Of a stretch of 64,000 nt of DNA, positions 38,505 through 49,773 are shown piece after piece. The DNA lies in the NCBI GenBank assembly GCA_008360955.1, contig LUCM01003469.1, positions 62,001 to 126,000 of the forward strand. Reading direction: 5' to 3'. The notes beneath the pieces were generated by a model. The model had not been told where the DNA came from. It was given only the letters and a program-made list of their open reading frames with translations, and ran no database searches. Both the position numbers and the translations under genes were made by a program. Numbering within the stretch: the first letter of the stretch is position 1; every line of letters begins with the position of its first letter. Source of the stretch: Fasciolopsis buskii. Lineage: Eukaryota > Platyhelminthes > Trematoda > Plagiorchiida > Fasciolidae.

Positions 38505-38770
38505 TCAGTTCAGTTCAGTTCAGTTCAGTTCGTACCACCATTAATCTTTCACCAACGCACTCTGGTTTTGGTTGCTACTTCAGAACGCTGACTACTCAAA
38601 AAAGAAAAACGACCGAGAAATAGTTAAAGATCCACTGCGAAATAACAAGTTGAGTAACTGTAAAAGAAGGTTTAGAATCGAAGGACGCCACTGACTGTGG
38701 CATTGAGCCCTATCACCTATTGTCTCCAACCCTCGCTTGGAAAGGATCTCGTAGACTCCAACCCGACAGT
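38505..38770 (+). repeat. AGTT-headed interspersed repeat, copy C
   Basis: Starts with five CAGTT units (38505-38530), then CCACCATTAATCTTTCACCAA, GCTGACTACTCAAAAAAG, CACTGCGAAATAACAAGTTG and CCACTGACTGTGGCATTGAG. It is the most complete copy and serves as the reference for those near 7320, 27085 and 41440. Confidence 0.65.
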
Positions 38771-39972
38771 CTAACTGCACCTACACGAGCCACTCCACTG
38801 GTTTAAGTTTTCATACTTTTTTGTCATATTATTGTCTGGTCACCTCGAACCATCCCCCAACCATTATCTGCCTCGGAGAACAGCGTACAACGGGAAAGTC
38901 GTTCTGTGGACATGTCTCAATTGTCTTGACCTATTTTGGTTCAGTGCTTTTTATAAAGATTGAAACTTAGAATCCAGTACCTCATGTGTAATTTCTGAGT
39001 CATCCACAAAATGCTCCCACCGTATTCTACCAATATTACAAACACACCGGTGTTCAGACACCGAAAGTGTTCCCATATCTTTTGCTCTTAACGTTCATGT
39101 TTCCGGACCGTAATCTTCATTTGTTTGGGAACCAAGTATACTTTATTTTTAGAAATTCATGCCCTGGTTCTCCTATTGCGGTTTAAAAACCATCTGCGAA
39201 ACCTGGAACCGGAATCCTTCCCTGCCGGATCGCCGGTTCATTGCGATTCAGTTCGAATCTTCTGCGCCCACGTTTGGATCACTGTCTATCATAGCATCGT
39301 TTGTCCAGTAATGAACTGTATCGAAACAAACAGACGGGAATGAATACACATGGAGTTCTCATAAATGAAGGCGACTCGGATGCATTCATCTCGTGGACTG
39401 CTGTCAGGTCACCTAAGGCTTCCAGTCTTCCAGTGAGAGGACTATTAATTCCATCAATGGAATTCTTCCTACCGCGTCATGTTAATTTTTTGAGGTTCTC
39501 GTATTGTTTTGCCGATTAAAACGTCCCTTAGCATCCCTCTTTTCCATTATTGTTCTTCTATTGAAATGTGACATATGTACAAACGTTCGTGGGATGCAAC
39601 ACAACGCAGTACAACCCCACTTCTTATTCACTTGGCTCTGCTAAACAATGCTACCCGGAATGCGAAAGATACAAAGAAACGAATTTCACCAGATCTCTTA
39701 TACCAATTCGTTTTGGCCAAACAGGTGATCTATACTGTATACAGTGCTGCATTTTCGGGACCTAGAAACGATAATTCGACCGTTGATTCACATCCCACAC
39801 ATTTTGGACGAACACCGGCTTGTCATCGGCACGCATGTGTTTAGCCTATCTTATTGCAGGTTATGTTCATGAGAGCACAGACACTGCATCTTCACGACTA
39901 AATTTTTGTTTCGCGATTTCTACTGCGTCATCTTTGTGTAAATTTGATCTCTCGAATTTCGAGAAATATACC

Positions 39973-39973
<1 letters not shown>

Positions 39974-40017
<44 letters not shown>
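39974..40017. repeat. (TTA)n microsatellite
   Basis: About 14 TTA units; in one frame it gives a spurious poly-tyrosine. Confidence 0.95.
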
Positions 40018-40254
40018 GTGTAAAATTCGTCTTTCGAGGTCGGTTTTTTCATATGACTTGTTCATTTAGACATCATTTAAGTATAGCGTGTTATACACCA
40101 GAGTGTTTATTGCATCTTGGTAAAACTAAATTTCACAAGTTCATCGAGCATCTAAGCTTTTACGTGATCGACTTGTTTGTTATTGCCTGAACGTTAATCA
40201 GACAGTCACTAATAATCGATATCTCTTACTCCTTGTGTCTTACCGTCGATATTT

Positions 40255-40294
40255 GTATGTATATATATATGTGTGTGTGTGTATGTATGTAGGT
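40255..40294. repeat. TATG/TG-rich microsatellite
   Basis: Mixed TATATATG, GTGTGT and TATG units. Confidence 0.8.
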
Positions 40295-41439
40295 ATGTGC
40301 AGGCATTGACATGGTCGCGAACCGGACAGCCTATGCAGTTTACTTCGCATCGGAAGTCTCCCGGTTGCATGATATGCATCGGTCAACGATTTGACCTTTC
40401 GGTCTGGCGAAACACATGACACACGCGTACGGAAATAATTATATCATTATATCACGTTTCGTTCATCCTTTTTATTCAAGTTTCAAGCATGCCGGTTCCT
40501 GTCATTGCTCGATAGGTTTTTTGATTCCAGTGTTCGAGCATTCATCGGGTGCATGACCAAGCACCTCAAACCGGAAATTGTTTGCACACTGGCTTTGTTT
40601 TCAAATAATACTGACGGATTTTATATAATGATCCCATTTGGTCGGGCACTACCACACTACTACGCACGCGTAATTCTTGCGAACGGATTGACTGACTTTC
40701 AAGGAAATGGTTGTCATGATCTGAACTAAAAATTTATTTTATTCAACAAAGTGTTCACTTTACGAAATCTTACCAATCTTCAATTGCAGCTGCAGTTTTG
40801 CGTCGCGAGACATAAATCCACGCTTGCAACCGTCCGTTCTCCTCTCTTGTCTACATTTCCGCTTCAATTGAGCCGATTGCAAACTCAGAGTAAACCACTT
40901 GTGTTGGCATTAACTGAACAACGGCGCATGGCCAACCAATCGTGTACTTTTGTTTGGAGATTGTTTATATTTAAATTTGCGATCGATTCAAAGAACGCTT
41001 CACTTGAAGTTGAAAGATATGTTGTGCATTTGTTTGACAGAACGGAAAATAGTCCAAAGTGGTAGTATGAAGCGCTTATGTGATCTGCCTTATCATTGTT
41101 TCTTATCCAACCGAAGCTGCTTTTGGGCTCAAATATTGTCTCGGCATAAACAAAATTAATCACTCGATTCAGCTCATTTAGTCACTGTTTTCGCGTCCTT
41201 ATGTTTCGGTTGGCGGGTGCTTTGTAGCTTTGTCCTCTGACCTTTTTGTTAATGGTGGAATAGTCCACACAATTTTGGGGAGGCAGCCGTGACTGCTGAA
41301 AGGCTATCGAAATGGCGGAGTGACTGATAGTGGGAAAGCTCCAATTCATGACCGCTGGATTACCATCCGGTAGAAATTGCAATACATCAAGAGGAGAGGA
41401 AGGGAAGTCAGTCCTATGCAGAAATAACGTGGGCGAAGG

Positions 41440-41530
41440 AAGATTTCAAGTGCATCGATGCCACTGACCGCGACTTCACTTTATTGTCACATCTTCAAAA
41501 TCCCAGTAACCCCTCGTCTCTTCCATTGAA
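41440..41530 (+). repeat. AGTT-type repeat, partial copy D
   Basis: GATGCCACTGACCGCGACTT and a following TATTGTCACATCTTC-type block align with the 3' end of the copy at 38505-38770. Only this end is legible. Confidence 0.35.
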
Positions 41531-42795
41531 TTCAAAAGGAAGAATATACGTGAGACTTATAGTGAGAACGATGCTGCACTTTTCTAAAACAGTACGAAAT
41601 TTTAAGTAAACCCTGACTGGCAAGACACTGGATCGTTCACTCATCACTGGAAATTAACAAACGCACTGCTGAACGACCGTTCGGTTGCTTGTTTTCCGTT
41701 TTGTTTTCGTCATTGGCACAATTTTCGAGTTGTTTTTGGAACAGACAGAGCCTAGATATCGCAACGTCTTTTAGGTTGGGCTTCCCAATTCTATGTTGTG
41801 ACTGTCTGGCAGATTGTGATCCCGTTCATGGGCATCAAGAGTAACTTCGGATATTGTAATCTTGCTTCCGTTTGGTGACACCTCTTCACCCAGACAACTC
41901 TTCCTCCGCGTCTTTTCCTTTACCATTCTCGACTGATACAGTGATTGTTGTTGTACTGACGAACTTCGTCTGATTTCCGTCTTCACAATACTCCACTATG
42001 CGCTCAGAAACAATTTGCGGTTGCCCTCCAATTACCCTGGCCCCAATGCAAACCCTAGACCATAAAATAATTAATACAACGTGTTCATAGGTCTTCGGGT
42101 TAAACATTGAACAGCACCAATCCCTTTTCACCCATATTTTTGCTTGAGTAATCTAATCCTTCTTAAAATTCTCCCTGTTATATTGTGACGTAACGGTAGG
42201 AGTACGAATCACTGAAAACAAGCTTGTTCGCCAACTTGTGTTTTATCAATGATTTCCGTATATTGCCTTGCCATGCATGATTACACCTTCATTCTGATAC
42301 TCCTTCACGTCATTTCGCAGCTACGGTTAAACTTTGGATGCTCGCTCACATTGTCTCCTCTCCATTTGATGTTCGTTTGTTCACCACGATAAGGGTGGTA
42401 GGAACCATTGTAGGTGACTCACTGACTCCCAACTTCGTTTCCTTGGGGACGACTTTGCTGGCTTGGTGTTTCCCTTTTTGTTCGTTTGGGAGATTGCATG
42501 CGCGACGGTTGGTAGAATTGTTTACCTTATTCTACCACAGGTTACTGGTATATCTAATTAAACACACGCACACACATGGAAATACACCTTTTTCCACTTG
42601 ATATTGTACACACGTGCATTTCACAATCCCCCCACTGTTGTTTTTAGTATCCGTATCTGTTTAGAATGGTAACAGGTAGCTCACCACGTGGTGGTACATC
42701 CAAGATTTGTTTCTTATTCCCGTACGAAAGCGACCGGTTGGTTCGTACCCAACCCTTCGTCTGCGGGATCTGTTGAGCCCGAGTCCCGAGAAATC

Positions 42796-42796
<1 letters not shown>

Positions 42797-42855
<59 letters not shown>

Positions 42856-42864
42856 NATATATTT
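42797..42864. repeat. (AT)n microsatellite at the 3' end of the Penelope-like element
   Basis: About 33 AT units with one N at 42856. The element's 3' terminal sequence starts directly next to it. Confidence 0.95.
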
Positions 42865-42901
42865 AGAGTTGAAAAGGCGTACACTGAGTTAATGCGTTTA
42901 T

Positions 42902-42937
42902 CGTGACGTTTCGATCCAAACTAGGACTCGTCAAACG
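42902..42937 (-). ncRNA. Hammerhead-ribozyme-like motif in the Penelope terminal repeat
   Basis: On the - strand: stem I pairs CGT (42937-42935) with ACG (42904-42902). The core TTGACGA replaces CUGANGA (one change, C3 to U). Stem II is GTCC with GGATC, one base bulged. It ends with CGAAAC then the cleavage triplet GTC. Stem III is only the palindrome ACGT, as in the minimal type I hammerheads described in Penelope-like elements, which are thought to act as dimers. The change at C3 leaves a possible U-G8 wobble, so activity may be weak. Confidence 0.55.
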
Positions 42938-43452
42938 TGAATGAGTGATTGAATGGGATCGCTAGTTCCGTTCGGTTTTGTGCACTGTCCGTCTGTTTGT
43001 CTCTCTATTCCGCATCCGGGTCTTGTTAAGATGACGTAATGTTTGTCAATCTCCACCTGCCGATTGAACGAGTTATTCGAGTGGAGAATCAGTCGCTCCC
43101 CCTTTCTGTTTGCCCGGCTGACTACCTTTGCGTTGTTGATGTTGACCACATGGCCTGTTTGTGCACACTGGTTCCATATCTGCGAGTGTGGGTCAGCGCG
43201 TCGTAGGGCTAAGCTATGTTCGTGCAAGCGTGTGCGTAATTGTTTGCTTGTCTCACCGACATACTGTTTGTCACATCCGAGGCACGGAATGGCATAAACT
43301 ACCCCTGACTGGTCGTGCTGGTCGACGCGATCTTTTCCGTTGAATAGAACAGATCTCAGAGTGCCGGTCGGTTTGTGGGCGATTGTGATATCTAGTGAAC
43401 GTAGGATGCGTTCGACCGCTTCAGATACTCCCCGTAAGTATGGAAGTACCAC
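42931..43452 (-). pseudogene. GIY-YIG endonuclease domain of the Penelope-like element
   Basis: A 173-codon open frame. After LPYLRGVSEAVERIL come VLFNGKDRVDQ and the GIY-YIG core GVVYAIPCLGCDKQYVGETS, followed by LRTRLHEHSLALRR, SQIWNQCAQTGHVVN and the HSNNSFNRQVEID helix. The CLGCDKQYVGET spacing and the RLHEH that follows are those of Penelope-type endonucleases, which nick target DNA for the element's own reverse transcription. The catalytic R (in LRTRLHEH) and E-containing blocks look intact. The frame is open to its own stop at 42931-42933, but it lacks a functional RT partner. Confidence 0.85.
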
Positions 43453-43488
43453 GATCGATCTGGTCCTCTTAGTGTTTGCCCTCTGCTT

Positions 43489-43775
43489 TCAGGCGTTGAT
43501 GAAAGACTTTGGATATCCATTGACCGCAAATAACCTGAACAACCTAGATTGCTCTTGTTCCCGTAGGTGCTGTACACTGCAGTGTGTGTCGACTCGACGG
43601 AACAGGGTACGCACACAGCTCTTTAGGTGGCAGGTTGGATGGTTGCTTTTGAAATTGAGTATGCGGTCCGTGGTCGTCGGTTTTCTGTAGACGGTTGTCT
43701 CTATGCTCCCGTTTGGTTGCCTCATAATTAGTACGTCGAGAAAAGGTAAAGCCGAGTGTTTTTCCGCCTCCCTGG
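43489..43775 (-). pseudogene. Penelope-like RT, thumb region
   Basis: Reads LPFLDVLIMRQPNGSIETTV, then YRKPTTTDRILNFKSNHP, and SCVRTLFRRVDTHCS. The block FLDV-- plus YRKPT-TD is characteristic of the post-palm part of Penelope-like RTs. It runs without stops to about 43489 and then continues in another frame towards the endonuclease (LPYLRGVSE, RIL). Confidence 0.75.
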
Positions 43776-43920
43776 TGAATTCAGTTCAGTTTTTTGTTGA
43801 CCTTGCTTGGAAGTTCTTTGAATAGATTCCCTTTCACTGGTTGGTAGGTTTCGTTATCATCCAGTAATATTTTCATCTTCGCTTGGTATTCAGCATTGTC
43901 GAGCACTGTTATTGCATTAC

Positions 43921-43976
43921 CTGTATATATATATATGTTTATATATATATATATGTTTATATATATATATACATAT
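43921..43976. repeat. Interrupted (TA)n at the 5' end of the Penelope-like element
   Basis: Three (TA)n blocks separated by TATGTT. Confidence 0.9.
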
Positions 43977-44458
43977 GGAATGCGCGTACCTGACGAGTGG
44001 CATTAACTGCGATCCCATATACCCTTAACTTATTTCACATCCGCAGAGCACACTTTGTCTTGAACAGTTACCAGTCTAGAAACTAGCAATTTTTATGCGT
44101 GCGGTTGTATTAAACATTTTGACTTGAATCTGTTCATTGTCCATTTGTTTTTATTACTGGATTTGGTTTCAGTAAGCAGATTTCATCGCGTTGCTTCCTC
44201 GTCCCGCTTTCTTGTCCCCATTCTTTTTAATTTCCGTCATCTGAGACGCATCTTTTAGACTAAGTCTGTTTCGAAGCCTAATTTCTCAGTCCAGCGTGCT
44301 TTTATGCTACGTTCCCTCCTTTTCCACCTGTGGTTGGTGGCTCACCGATTTCGGGCACTAAGTGCCAATTTCCTCAAACCAATGGACGACAGATGATGGT
44401 GTGCCTCAGACACTAACGGTGGTTTCATGCGTGTGTTTCTGTTCGTGTTTGCATTTAG

Positions 44459-44602
44459 GATAGCGAGACTCTGGTTGGTGCATATGGTAACCCAATAACG
44501 AGTAAAAATGAGCATTTATCCGTGCCCGAACGTCTGGTCGAAGGGCCTTTCGTCCAGTTGGCAGTTGGTCGATTGGACCTACCGACGACGAGTTTAGTAT
44601 AA
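44459..44602 (+). CDS. Possible cassette or alternative last exon
   Basis: Acceptor GCATTTAG is followed by an open frame in phase 0: DSETLVGAYGNPITSKNEHL, SVPERLVEGPFVQLAVGRLD, LPTTSL. At 44597 a weak donor GTATAA occurs in phase 0, giving a 46-codon exon. If it is not used, the next codons are Val-stop and the exon would be a terminal one ending at 44602. The coding-like composition and the phase agreement with the neighbouring exons support it. No domain is recognised. Confidence 0.45.
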   Translation, partial: DSETLVGAYGNPITSKNEHLSVPERLVEGPFVQLAVGRLDLPTTSLV

Positions 44603-46757
44603 CTGATATTCTGTCACGAACCTAGAAGACCATATGTTGTAAAAACAAACTGAAAATCTCGAACGCAGAGAATAAGGAAAAAAAATGGCCAAACCAAGCA
44701 ACAGAACTACATAGGTTTACTAGTTCCCAATAATCGGGCAATGGACGCCAGAACAAAAACAACTTAACCATGAATATTTGCACATTGGTTCAGTGAAACT
44801 GAGTCACGCAGTAAACCGTAATCAAAACTCACGGATCCATGGGCTCACCGAGTCGTTTATGTGTCGACTGATATATGTGAACCTTTCGTGGACCATAACA
44901 ACGATTCACCGGTCTTAGTTTTCAGATAAAGGGATCCAGTAGGCCGGGACGGACCGAATGCGATCTAGCCAAAGACTTCATATCTAAATTTTCGGGAAAT
45001 GTCCACGGAGTGCTTCTGGTTCACTCCCGCTTTTCACAATTTCTCCCGAACGCGTGTGTAGGGAAGCTTGACATACGGTGTGGTTGTCTTTCCACTTGAA
45101 TTTCGACTTCGTGAGGTCATTGTCATTCCGAATAATGTGCTTGAGGATTATAAAATATTTTTATCCCCCCCCCCCTAACTGAATGATAAAAATAGTCATC
45201 TAGTGATCGAATGCTACAACCTTGACTTTTCAAGGTTGAAAACACCCCTGCTCATCATCACAGCATCACTATGCTTACGGCTCACACCGTTAGAATGGTC
45301 CCCAAACGACGACATTATTGACTGGGCAGTTCTCAATCCTAATGTGAATCCCATTGATAATGCTCAGGCCGCTCTGCGCAGATGAGGGATTATTCGGTGC
45401 CACGAACTGAAGCTGTCAGGGTCTCAGAATTAGCCCTGAAAATACGTCGCCAACACAAGGCCAATCACCATTCTGCCCACATAGCAGTGTAGTCGTGACG
45501 TATGTTCCCATGGGCCAATCGTTCCCTTCACTCACTTCATGTACTAGTGACCGATAATACTACCTGCTATTTACGCCAACACGCCAACAAACCAACCATT
45601 GACACGTTCTTATCTATCATCAAGCTTAACAATCGACGCCAACCACCTATGTGGCCATCTAACCCCTTTTCATGTGACGTAATCTATTGATTTCTGGCTT
45701 AATAGAATGCACGTTCCGTACTTGTTCATGTTTATTTCCCATTGGAAATTTAACTATTATAGAGTCACTGGTCAGAGTTAATCCACAAAGCTTTGCGCAC
45801 CGTCACAACGAAGTGCAATGCCCTTATATTCCGGAACTTCAGGATTAAGGTGGTCCGAAATTTCGATGCATGCATCCCGGACGGTTTGATAAAGGGCACG
45901 GTATATTTGCCAATCCTACTCTCCATGTCTAAATTTGAGTTCGGGTGGTTTGGGCATATGGTGGTAATCAGTATTCATGTTGATACGAATTATATTGTAG
46001 TAAAATTAACTTCCAGTTGGATACAAGTGTCATGATATCAAGTGTGTATTGTGAACTGCCGTATTAGAAATCACGTGCGACAACTCTAGCTGCCGATTTT
46101 TTCATTGTGCATACTCCAAGTTCTTGGGCTATCGACCTCTTGTCTCTTTTGCTTATGAAAAGCGGTCGCCAACTAAAGCTTTTCGATCACCACCGTCTAA
46201 AAAATCAATCGGTTGATAGAATAGGATAGCTAAACTAGATCAATAATGTATCCTGTGTTTAGTGCAGTGCCTTGTTGGTGCACCTTTTTACCCAGTTGGT
46301 TCAGTCGGGCTGATTTCATCCACAGACACATGAACAAAACAAAGGTTGTAAAAAGAATTTGTCTGCACCCTCTATTTTAACGAGTGGTGTGAAGCTGTGG
46401 CAAATGGAAGTCCATAAATCGAGTAGCGGTCGATGAGAAAGGTGCTTCTCCTTTATACAATTCACTATTGGAAATAATGGACTGTTGTGCAACTAGAGAC
46501 ACAGGACTATTGCTGCTCATGGGGAGTCTTCATTCCGTGCTTAGACTATAAATGCTGTCACAAAGGAATACTAGACTTTAAATCTGAGGACTTCTTGAAT
46601 CGAAAGATGGGATCCGGCAACCACAGTCCTAAAATCTTGGAGTAGCGTAGAATTACACGCAGTCTCATTAGCCAGTCTCAGTCAGAAGTGGTAATAGGCT
46701 GGTTGACAGCTTACCGCTGGAATATTCGTTTTGTGCACATCCGGCACCTAATACATG

Positions 46758-46788
<31 letters not shown>

Positions 46789-48212
46789 TATATATATATA
46801 TATGCGTGTTTATCGTGCTTATTTTGGTGGATGAGTTGTACCTGTTTGTGTTTCTTCACCTTTCAAAAGATCAATTTCTCATTTGTGCTGGGAGGGCGGG
46901 AAATGTAGTTATTGTGACAGTGACGCTTAACCATTTTTTGTTGTGTGAAGAGGACAACAGTGGTGTTGAAGATTGCCTGTTTCTTTGTTTGCATGTACCA
47001 CTGGTGCTGTAATTTCAAAAGGCGGCGCTGGTATTCTCACGGTAAAAAGCACAAATGTTGGTAATGATGACTTTATTGAGGTTATGAACAATTACTTTCA
47101 ACTTAAGGAAAGTGATAAAGCCGAACGCCTTTTTAATGGCACATTCTTTAAACAGAAACCTCTATTTGTAAGTAGTGGTTAATAGTAATTTTAGACTGTC
47201 ATTTACTGGGAGATAAGGTAATGTCATGGGTATAATCCGCAGCAGTTCTCAGAAATGGATTTCAAGCCGGTGTTTGGTTACCCTTTTAATCTTTGCACAC
47301 CCAGGCGCTGCGGATTTATTTAATTTATCTGCAACGGAACACTTTATCAAGTAGATGTAGAGTTCTGAGGTGGTGGCACTATTTTGAGGTGACGTCATAC
47401 GCTTCGTCGCGGTACAATCTGCAGACAATAACCAATTGAGAACTCGCCATGTCCCCAGGCACTTTTTCTGGTCGTTCGCATCCACTGAGTCTGAGTCCCT
47501 CCATTCTCACCGTTTGTTTCCTGATTTCAGACCTATGAATGGGCCCCGTAGGACACAAATCTGTTGCGGAAAAATTTTCCTAGACGGCAACTTGACAATT
47601 GTCTACGATCGTTTCTGTCGCTCTTCGTTCCTAAAATCATCCTTGCCTGTCTACCTTGTTCTTATATATTTGACAGTCCAAACCGCTTCATCAGGTCCCA
47701 AACGTATCCCGAACAAGTTGTTCTCTCGACTCCTCGAAAGATCGGTTGGAGTCATGATGCGGTGTACGCAGTCGGGATGGCATACCAATGAGTCATAATA
47801 ATAAGTACTAATGATGGCGTCGATGACGCGTTCGTAATAGCTGGGTTTCTATTTTTAACTCACAGATCACCAACGCACCGAATTTCAGTCGGCCAGCTCC
47901 TTACATATGTTGTCCATCAGCATAACTCACTCAAGGTGGAGCTATTCAGTCACGTCCATATGCTCACATTTCACACGTGGCTGCTTATGAGTCACTTGTT
48001 GTGTCAAACCTAACCTCGGGCACCACGTCTGCCCTCACACGTTTTCCATCGGGCACTTTCTAAGCTACCTTTCTTCTTGTTGCTTATTTTTACCCCTCAC
48101 CCCCTCTCCTTCGACTTCTCAACTTGTATTTGTTTCGGTACCGTTCGACTTTATTCGTCCACGGATTGGCCATCCCCTCCTCGCTCCGCCCATTCTCAAA
48201 TCGGGGTAATAG
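44603..48212 (+). other. Probable intron, 3.6 kb
   Basis: Contains (TA)n at 46757-46803. An AT-rich open frame at 46973-47182 (GILTVKSTNVGNDDFIEVMN) has no matching splice sites or known family. I support no gene in this stretch. Confidence 0.4.
46757..46803. repeat. (TA)n microsatellite
   Basis: Two TA blocks separated by AAATAAA. Confidence 0.9.
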
Positions 48213-48362
48213 TCGGTGGAACGAAGTGAACCGCAAGTGGAGACCGAATCATTCTATGACGAGAACGGCAAACTGATACGGCGCACAGTGAAGAAATCCT
48301 CAGTGACCACAACGAAAACCGTGAGCGAACGTATCATTGCGGGGGCGATCGATCCAAATCAT
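48213..48362 (+). CDS. Protein 4.1-like C-terminal domain, exon 1 of 3
   Basis: A 50-codon exon, phase 0 to 0, with acceptor GGTAATAG and donor GTGAGT. It reads SVERSEPQVETESFYDENGK, then LIRRTVKKSSVTTTKTVSER and IIAGAIDPNH. The Thr-rich stretch followed by a basic/acidic -SERII--- and a D-containing end parallels the TTTTHITKTV / RIEKRIVITGDAD region at the start of the protein 4.1 C-terminal domain. Protein 4.1 (EPB41 family; coracle in flies) links membrane proteins to the spectrin-actin cytoskeleton at the cell cortex. The identification rests on pattern similarity over three exons together. Confidence 0.65.
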
Positions 48363-48811
48363 GTGAGTTATACTCATTCCGTCTTCATTTTATCTATAAT
48401 TTGATCGACGGGTTTCTCCCTCTGTGTGACTCTCCCAAGCAGTTGGATGATTAACTGTTTGCATTTAAAAGTTTACGAACATTATGCTATAATAAAATCT
48501 TTCATTATGCTTGGCCTTCCTCCGTTTGGGAGCGTTTGTTTGAGAATAGTTATCATACGTTAATTTCCCTGCTTTTTATTATTGTATTACACTTTTGGTT
48601 CAGCAAATTTGCGGACGACCAAAGATGATCTTTTTTAACTATGGAGGACTCGAAGTTCGAAACTGACTATTTCAGTATGGGCAATAACTCGGCCATCCGA
48701 GTGCATGGGCCCTATTTCTTACATGCTTATGAACAGCTAATTCCATTTGTATACAGCATTTCTGAAGACTTCTATAATTCAAGAAAGGATCAGTCGAAAG
48801 GGGAAATAAAC

Positions 48812-48885
48812 GACGAGTGCAGGATTCAAGCCCGGGCTAGTCAAATGTAAACGACACAATACTAGCCGCTTGACCACCGCTTCCC
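48812..48885 (-). repeat. tRNA-derived SINE head
   Basis: On the - strand, A-box-like GGTGGTCAAGCGGCTAG and B-box-like GCTTGAATCC are spaced as in a tRNA, total about 74 bases. The A box resembles a serine- or leucine-type tRNA. The central part does not form a clear anticodon arm, so a SINE is favoured over a tRNA gene. Confidence 0.55.
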
Positions 48886-49087
48886 ATGAGTACAGTGGAA
48901 CAAAATTAGATCCTTTAGCCTCATAGGACAGACACCTTGTTAGGGATAGGTGAAAATTCTGATCTTTGAATTCCCATTTTCTCTCCTCTTTTCGCTTCGT
49001 TGTTGGTGAAGCCCCAAAGTACAGTATTTTTTCGTGAAAGGAGGTCGCGGTCAGATGTGTAGGCTGCCAAGTGGGAAAGTTTGCCGA

Positions 49088-49163
49088 CAGTGCGAGGATT
49101 CGAACTCGCGACCTTTACATTGAAATGCCCGTACGTTGACTGCCTGATCATAAGGACCAAAGG
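49088..49163 (-). repeat. tRNA-derived SINE head
   Basis: On the - strand: TGATCAGGCAGTCAACGTAC as an A-box region, then GCGAGTTCGAATCCTCGC, a perfect T-arm with the B box (49091-49112). The T-arm stem is well preserved. Upstream pairing for the acceptor arm was not found. Confidence 0.5.
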
Positions 49164-49737
49164 CCGCATACGCAGTCGTTATAGATCAAGCCCGGTAACG
49201 AACAGGGTAGTAGACAATTGGGCGCTTGTTGTTCCTTACGGAGTCTCTATCCGAAGCAACTGATGTGATCTGACATCCTTGGAGCCAATCATTGCCTTCA
49301 AATGGGGAAGAAGCAGACTTTAAAGTCACCCGATATCATCTTATAACCGACGAGATTAATTATTTTCATCTCGTGGAAACAACGTGTATTCACTAGCACG
49401 GTCACGCTTCTTCTTATTCAACAAGTTGAATTCGAAATCACATTTCTGGCGATATCAGTTGTTTGATGGTCATGAAACGTCGAATATTTATTTTTTTACT
49501 CTGCCTATATTCGTTCTCTTTTGTGCAATTTCTTTTCCTCGCGTAATTGATCGTCCTGTACAAGGCACTTTGAATACATAGATTACGTAACATAAAACAT
49601 TGGGTACCAGGTGTCTGTTTCCTTCTTCATACACTCTTTTCGAGATTTCCACGGTTGACTGACTCTATTCTCTGACAGTCTTTTGTTTCCTACTTATGGC
49701 TTTTGCTTTTACCATGAATTTACTTTGCCTATTCCAG

Positions 49738-49773
49738 ACCAACGGGGTCGTGCTTGGAGATGATTTTGATCGT
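49738..49773 (+). CDS. Protein 4.1-like C-terminal domain, 36-base exon 2 of 3
   Basis: Short exon between acceptor CTATTCCAG and donor GTAAGT, phase 0 to 0, encoding TNGVVLGDDFDR. It supplies the acidic DDFDR that precedes ALDMAL in the next exon, matching the ADIDHDQALAQAI order in vertebrate 4.1 proteins. Below the length a simple open-frame scan would pick up; the evidence is splice signals and the continuous match on either side. Confidence 0.65.

Larger units (their letters stand above)
42857..43923 (-). mobile_element. Penelope-like retroelement, internally deleted
   Basis: On the - strand, 43920-43790 encodes a Penelope RT N-terminal piece (AITVLDNAEYQAKMKILLDD, then TYQPVKGN, ending in VNKKLN). 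At about 43785 the sequence jumps to EFTREAEKHSALPFLDVLIM, which in Penelope-like RTs lies after the catalytic YxDD. The RT palm is therefore missing. The thumb (43489-43725) and the GIY-YIG endonuclease (42931-43452) follow with one frame change. The element is flanked by (TA)n on both sides, a usual insertion environment for this group. It ends in a hammerhead-like fold (42902-42937). It cannot encode a working RT. Confidence 0.8.
32425..44458 (+). other. Probable intron, 12 kb, repeat-filled
   Basis: Contains an RT fragment (32640-32990), an N gap flanked by (TA)n (32994-33936), a (TTA)n tract (39974-40017), two AGTT-repeat copies and the Penelope-like element (42857-43923). Between 33940 and 38500 I see nothing supportable. 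A - strand frame of 120 codons at 37586-37948 has no family features. Confidence 0.4.
48363..49737 (+). other. Intron, 1.4 kb, with two tRNA-like sequences
   Basis: Phase-0 intron. It contains tRNA-like sequences on the - strand at 48812-48885 and 49088-49163. Nothing coding is seen. Confidence 0.5.

Noticed and set aside
42540..44000. CRISPR-like or direct-repeat array
   Set aside because: The repeats are simple TA microsatellites around a retroelement; no spaced repeats exist in the window.
46973..47182. AT-rich + frame reading GILTVKSTNVGNDDFIEVMN
   Set aside because: Protein-like in appearance, but no ATG start, no good acceptor, and no family match.
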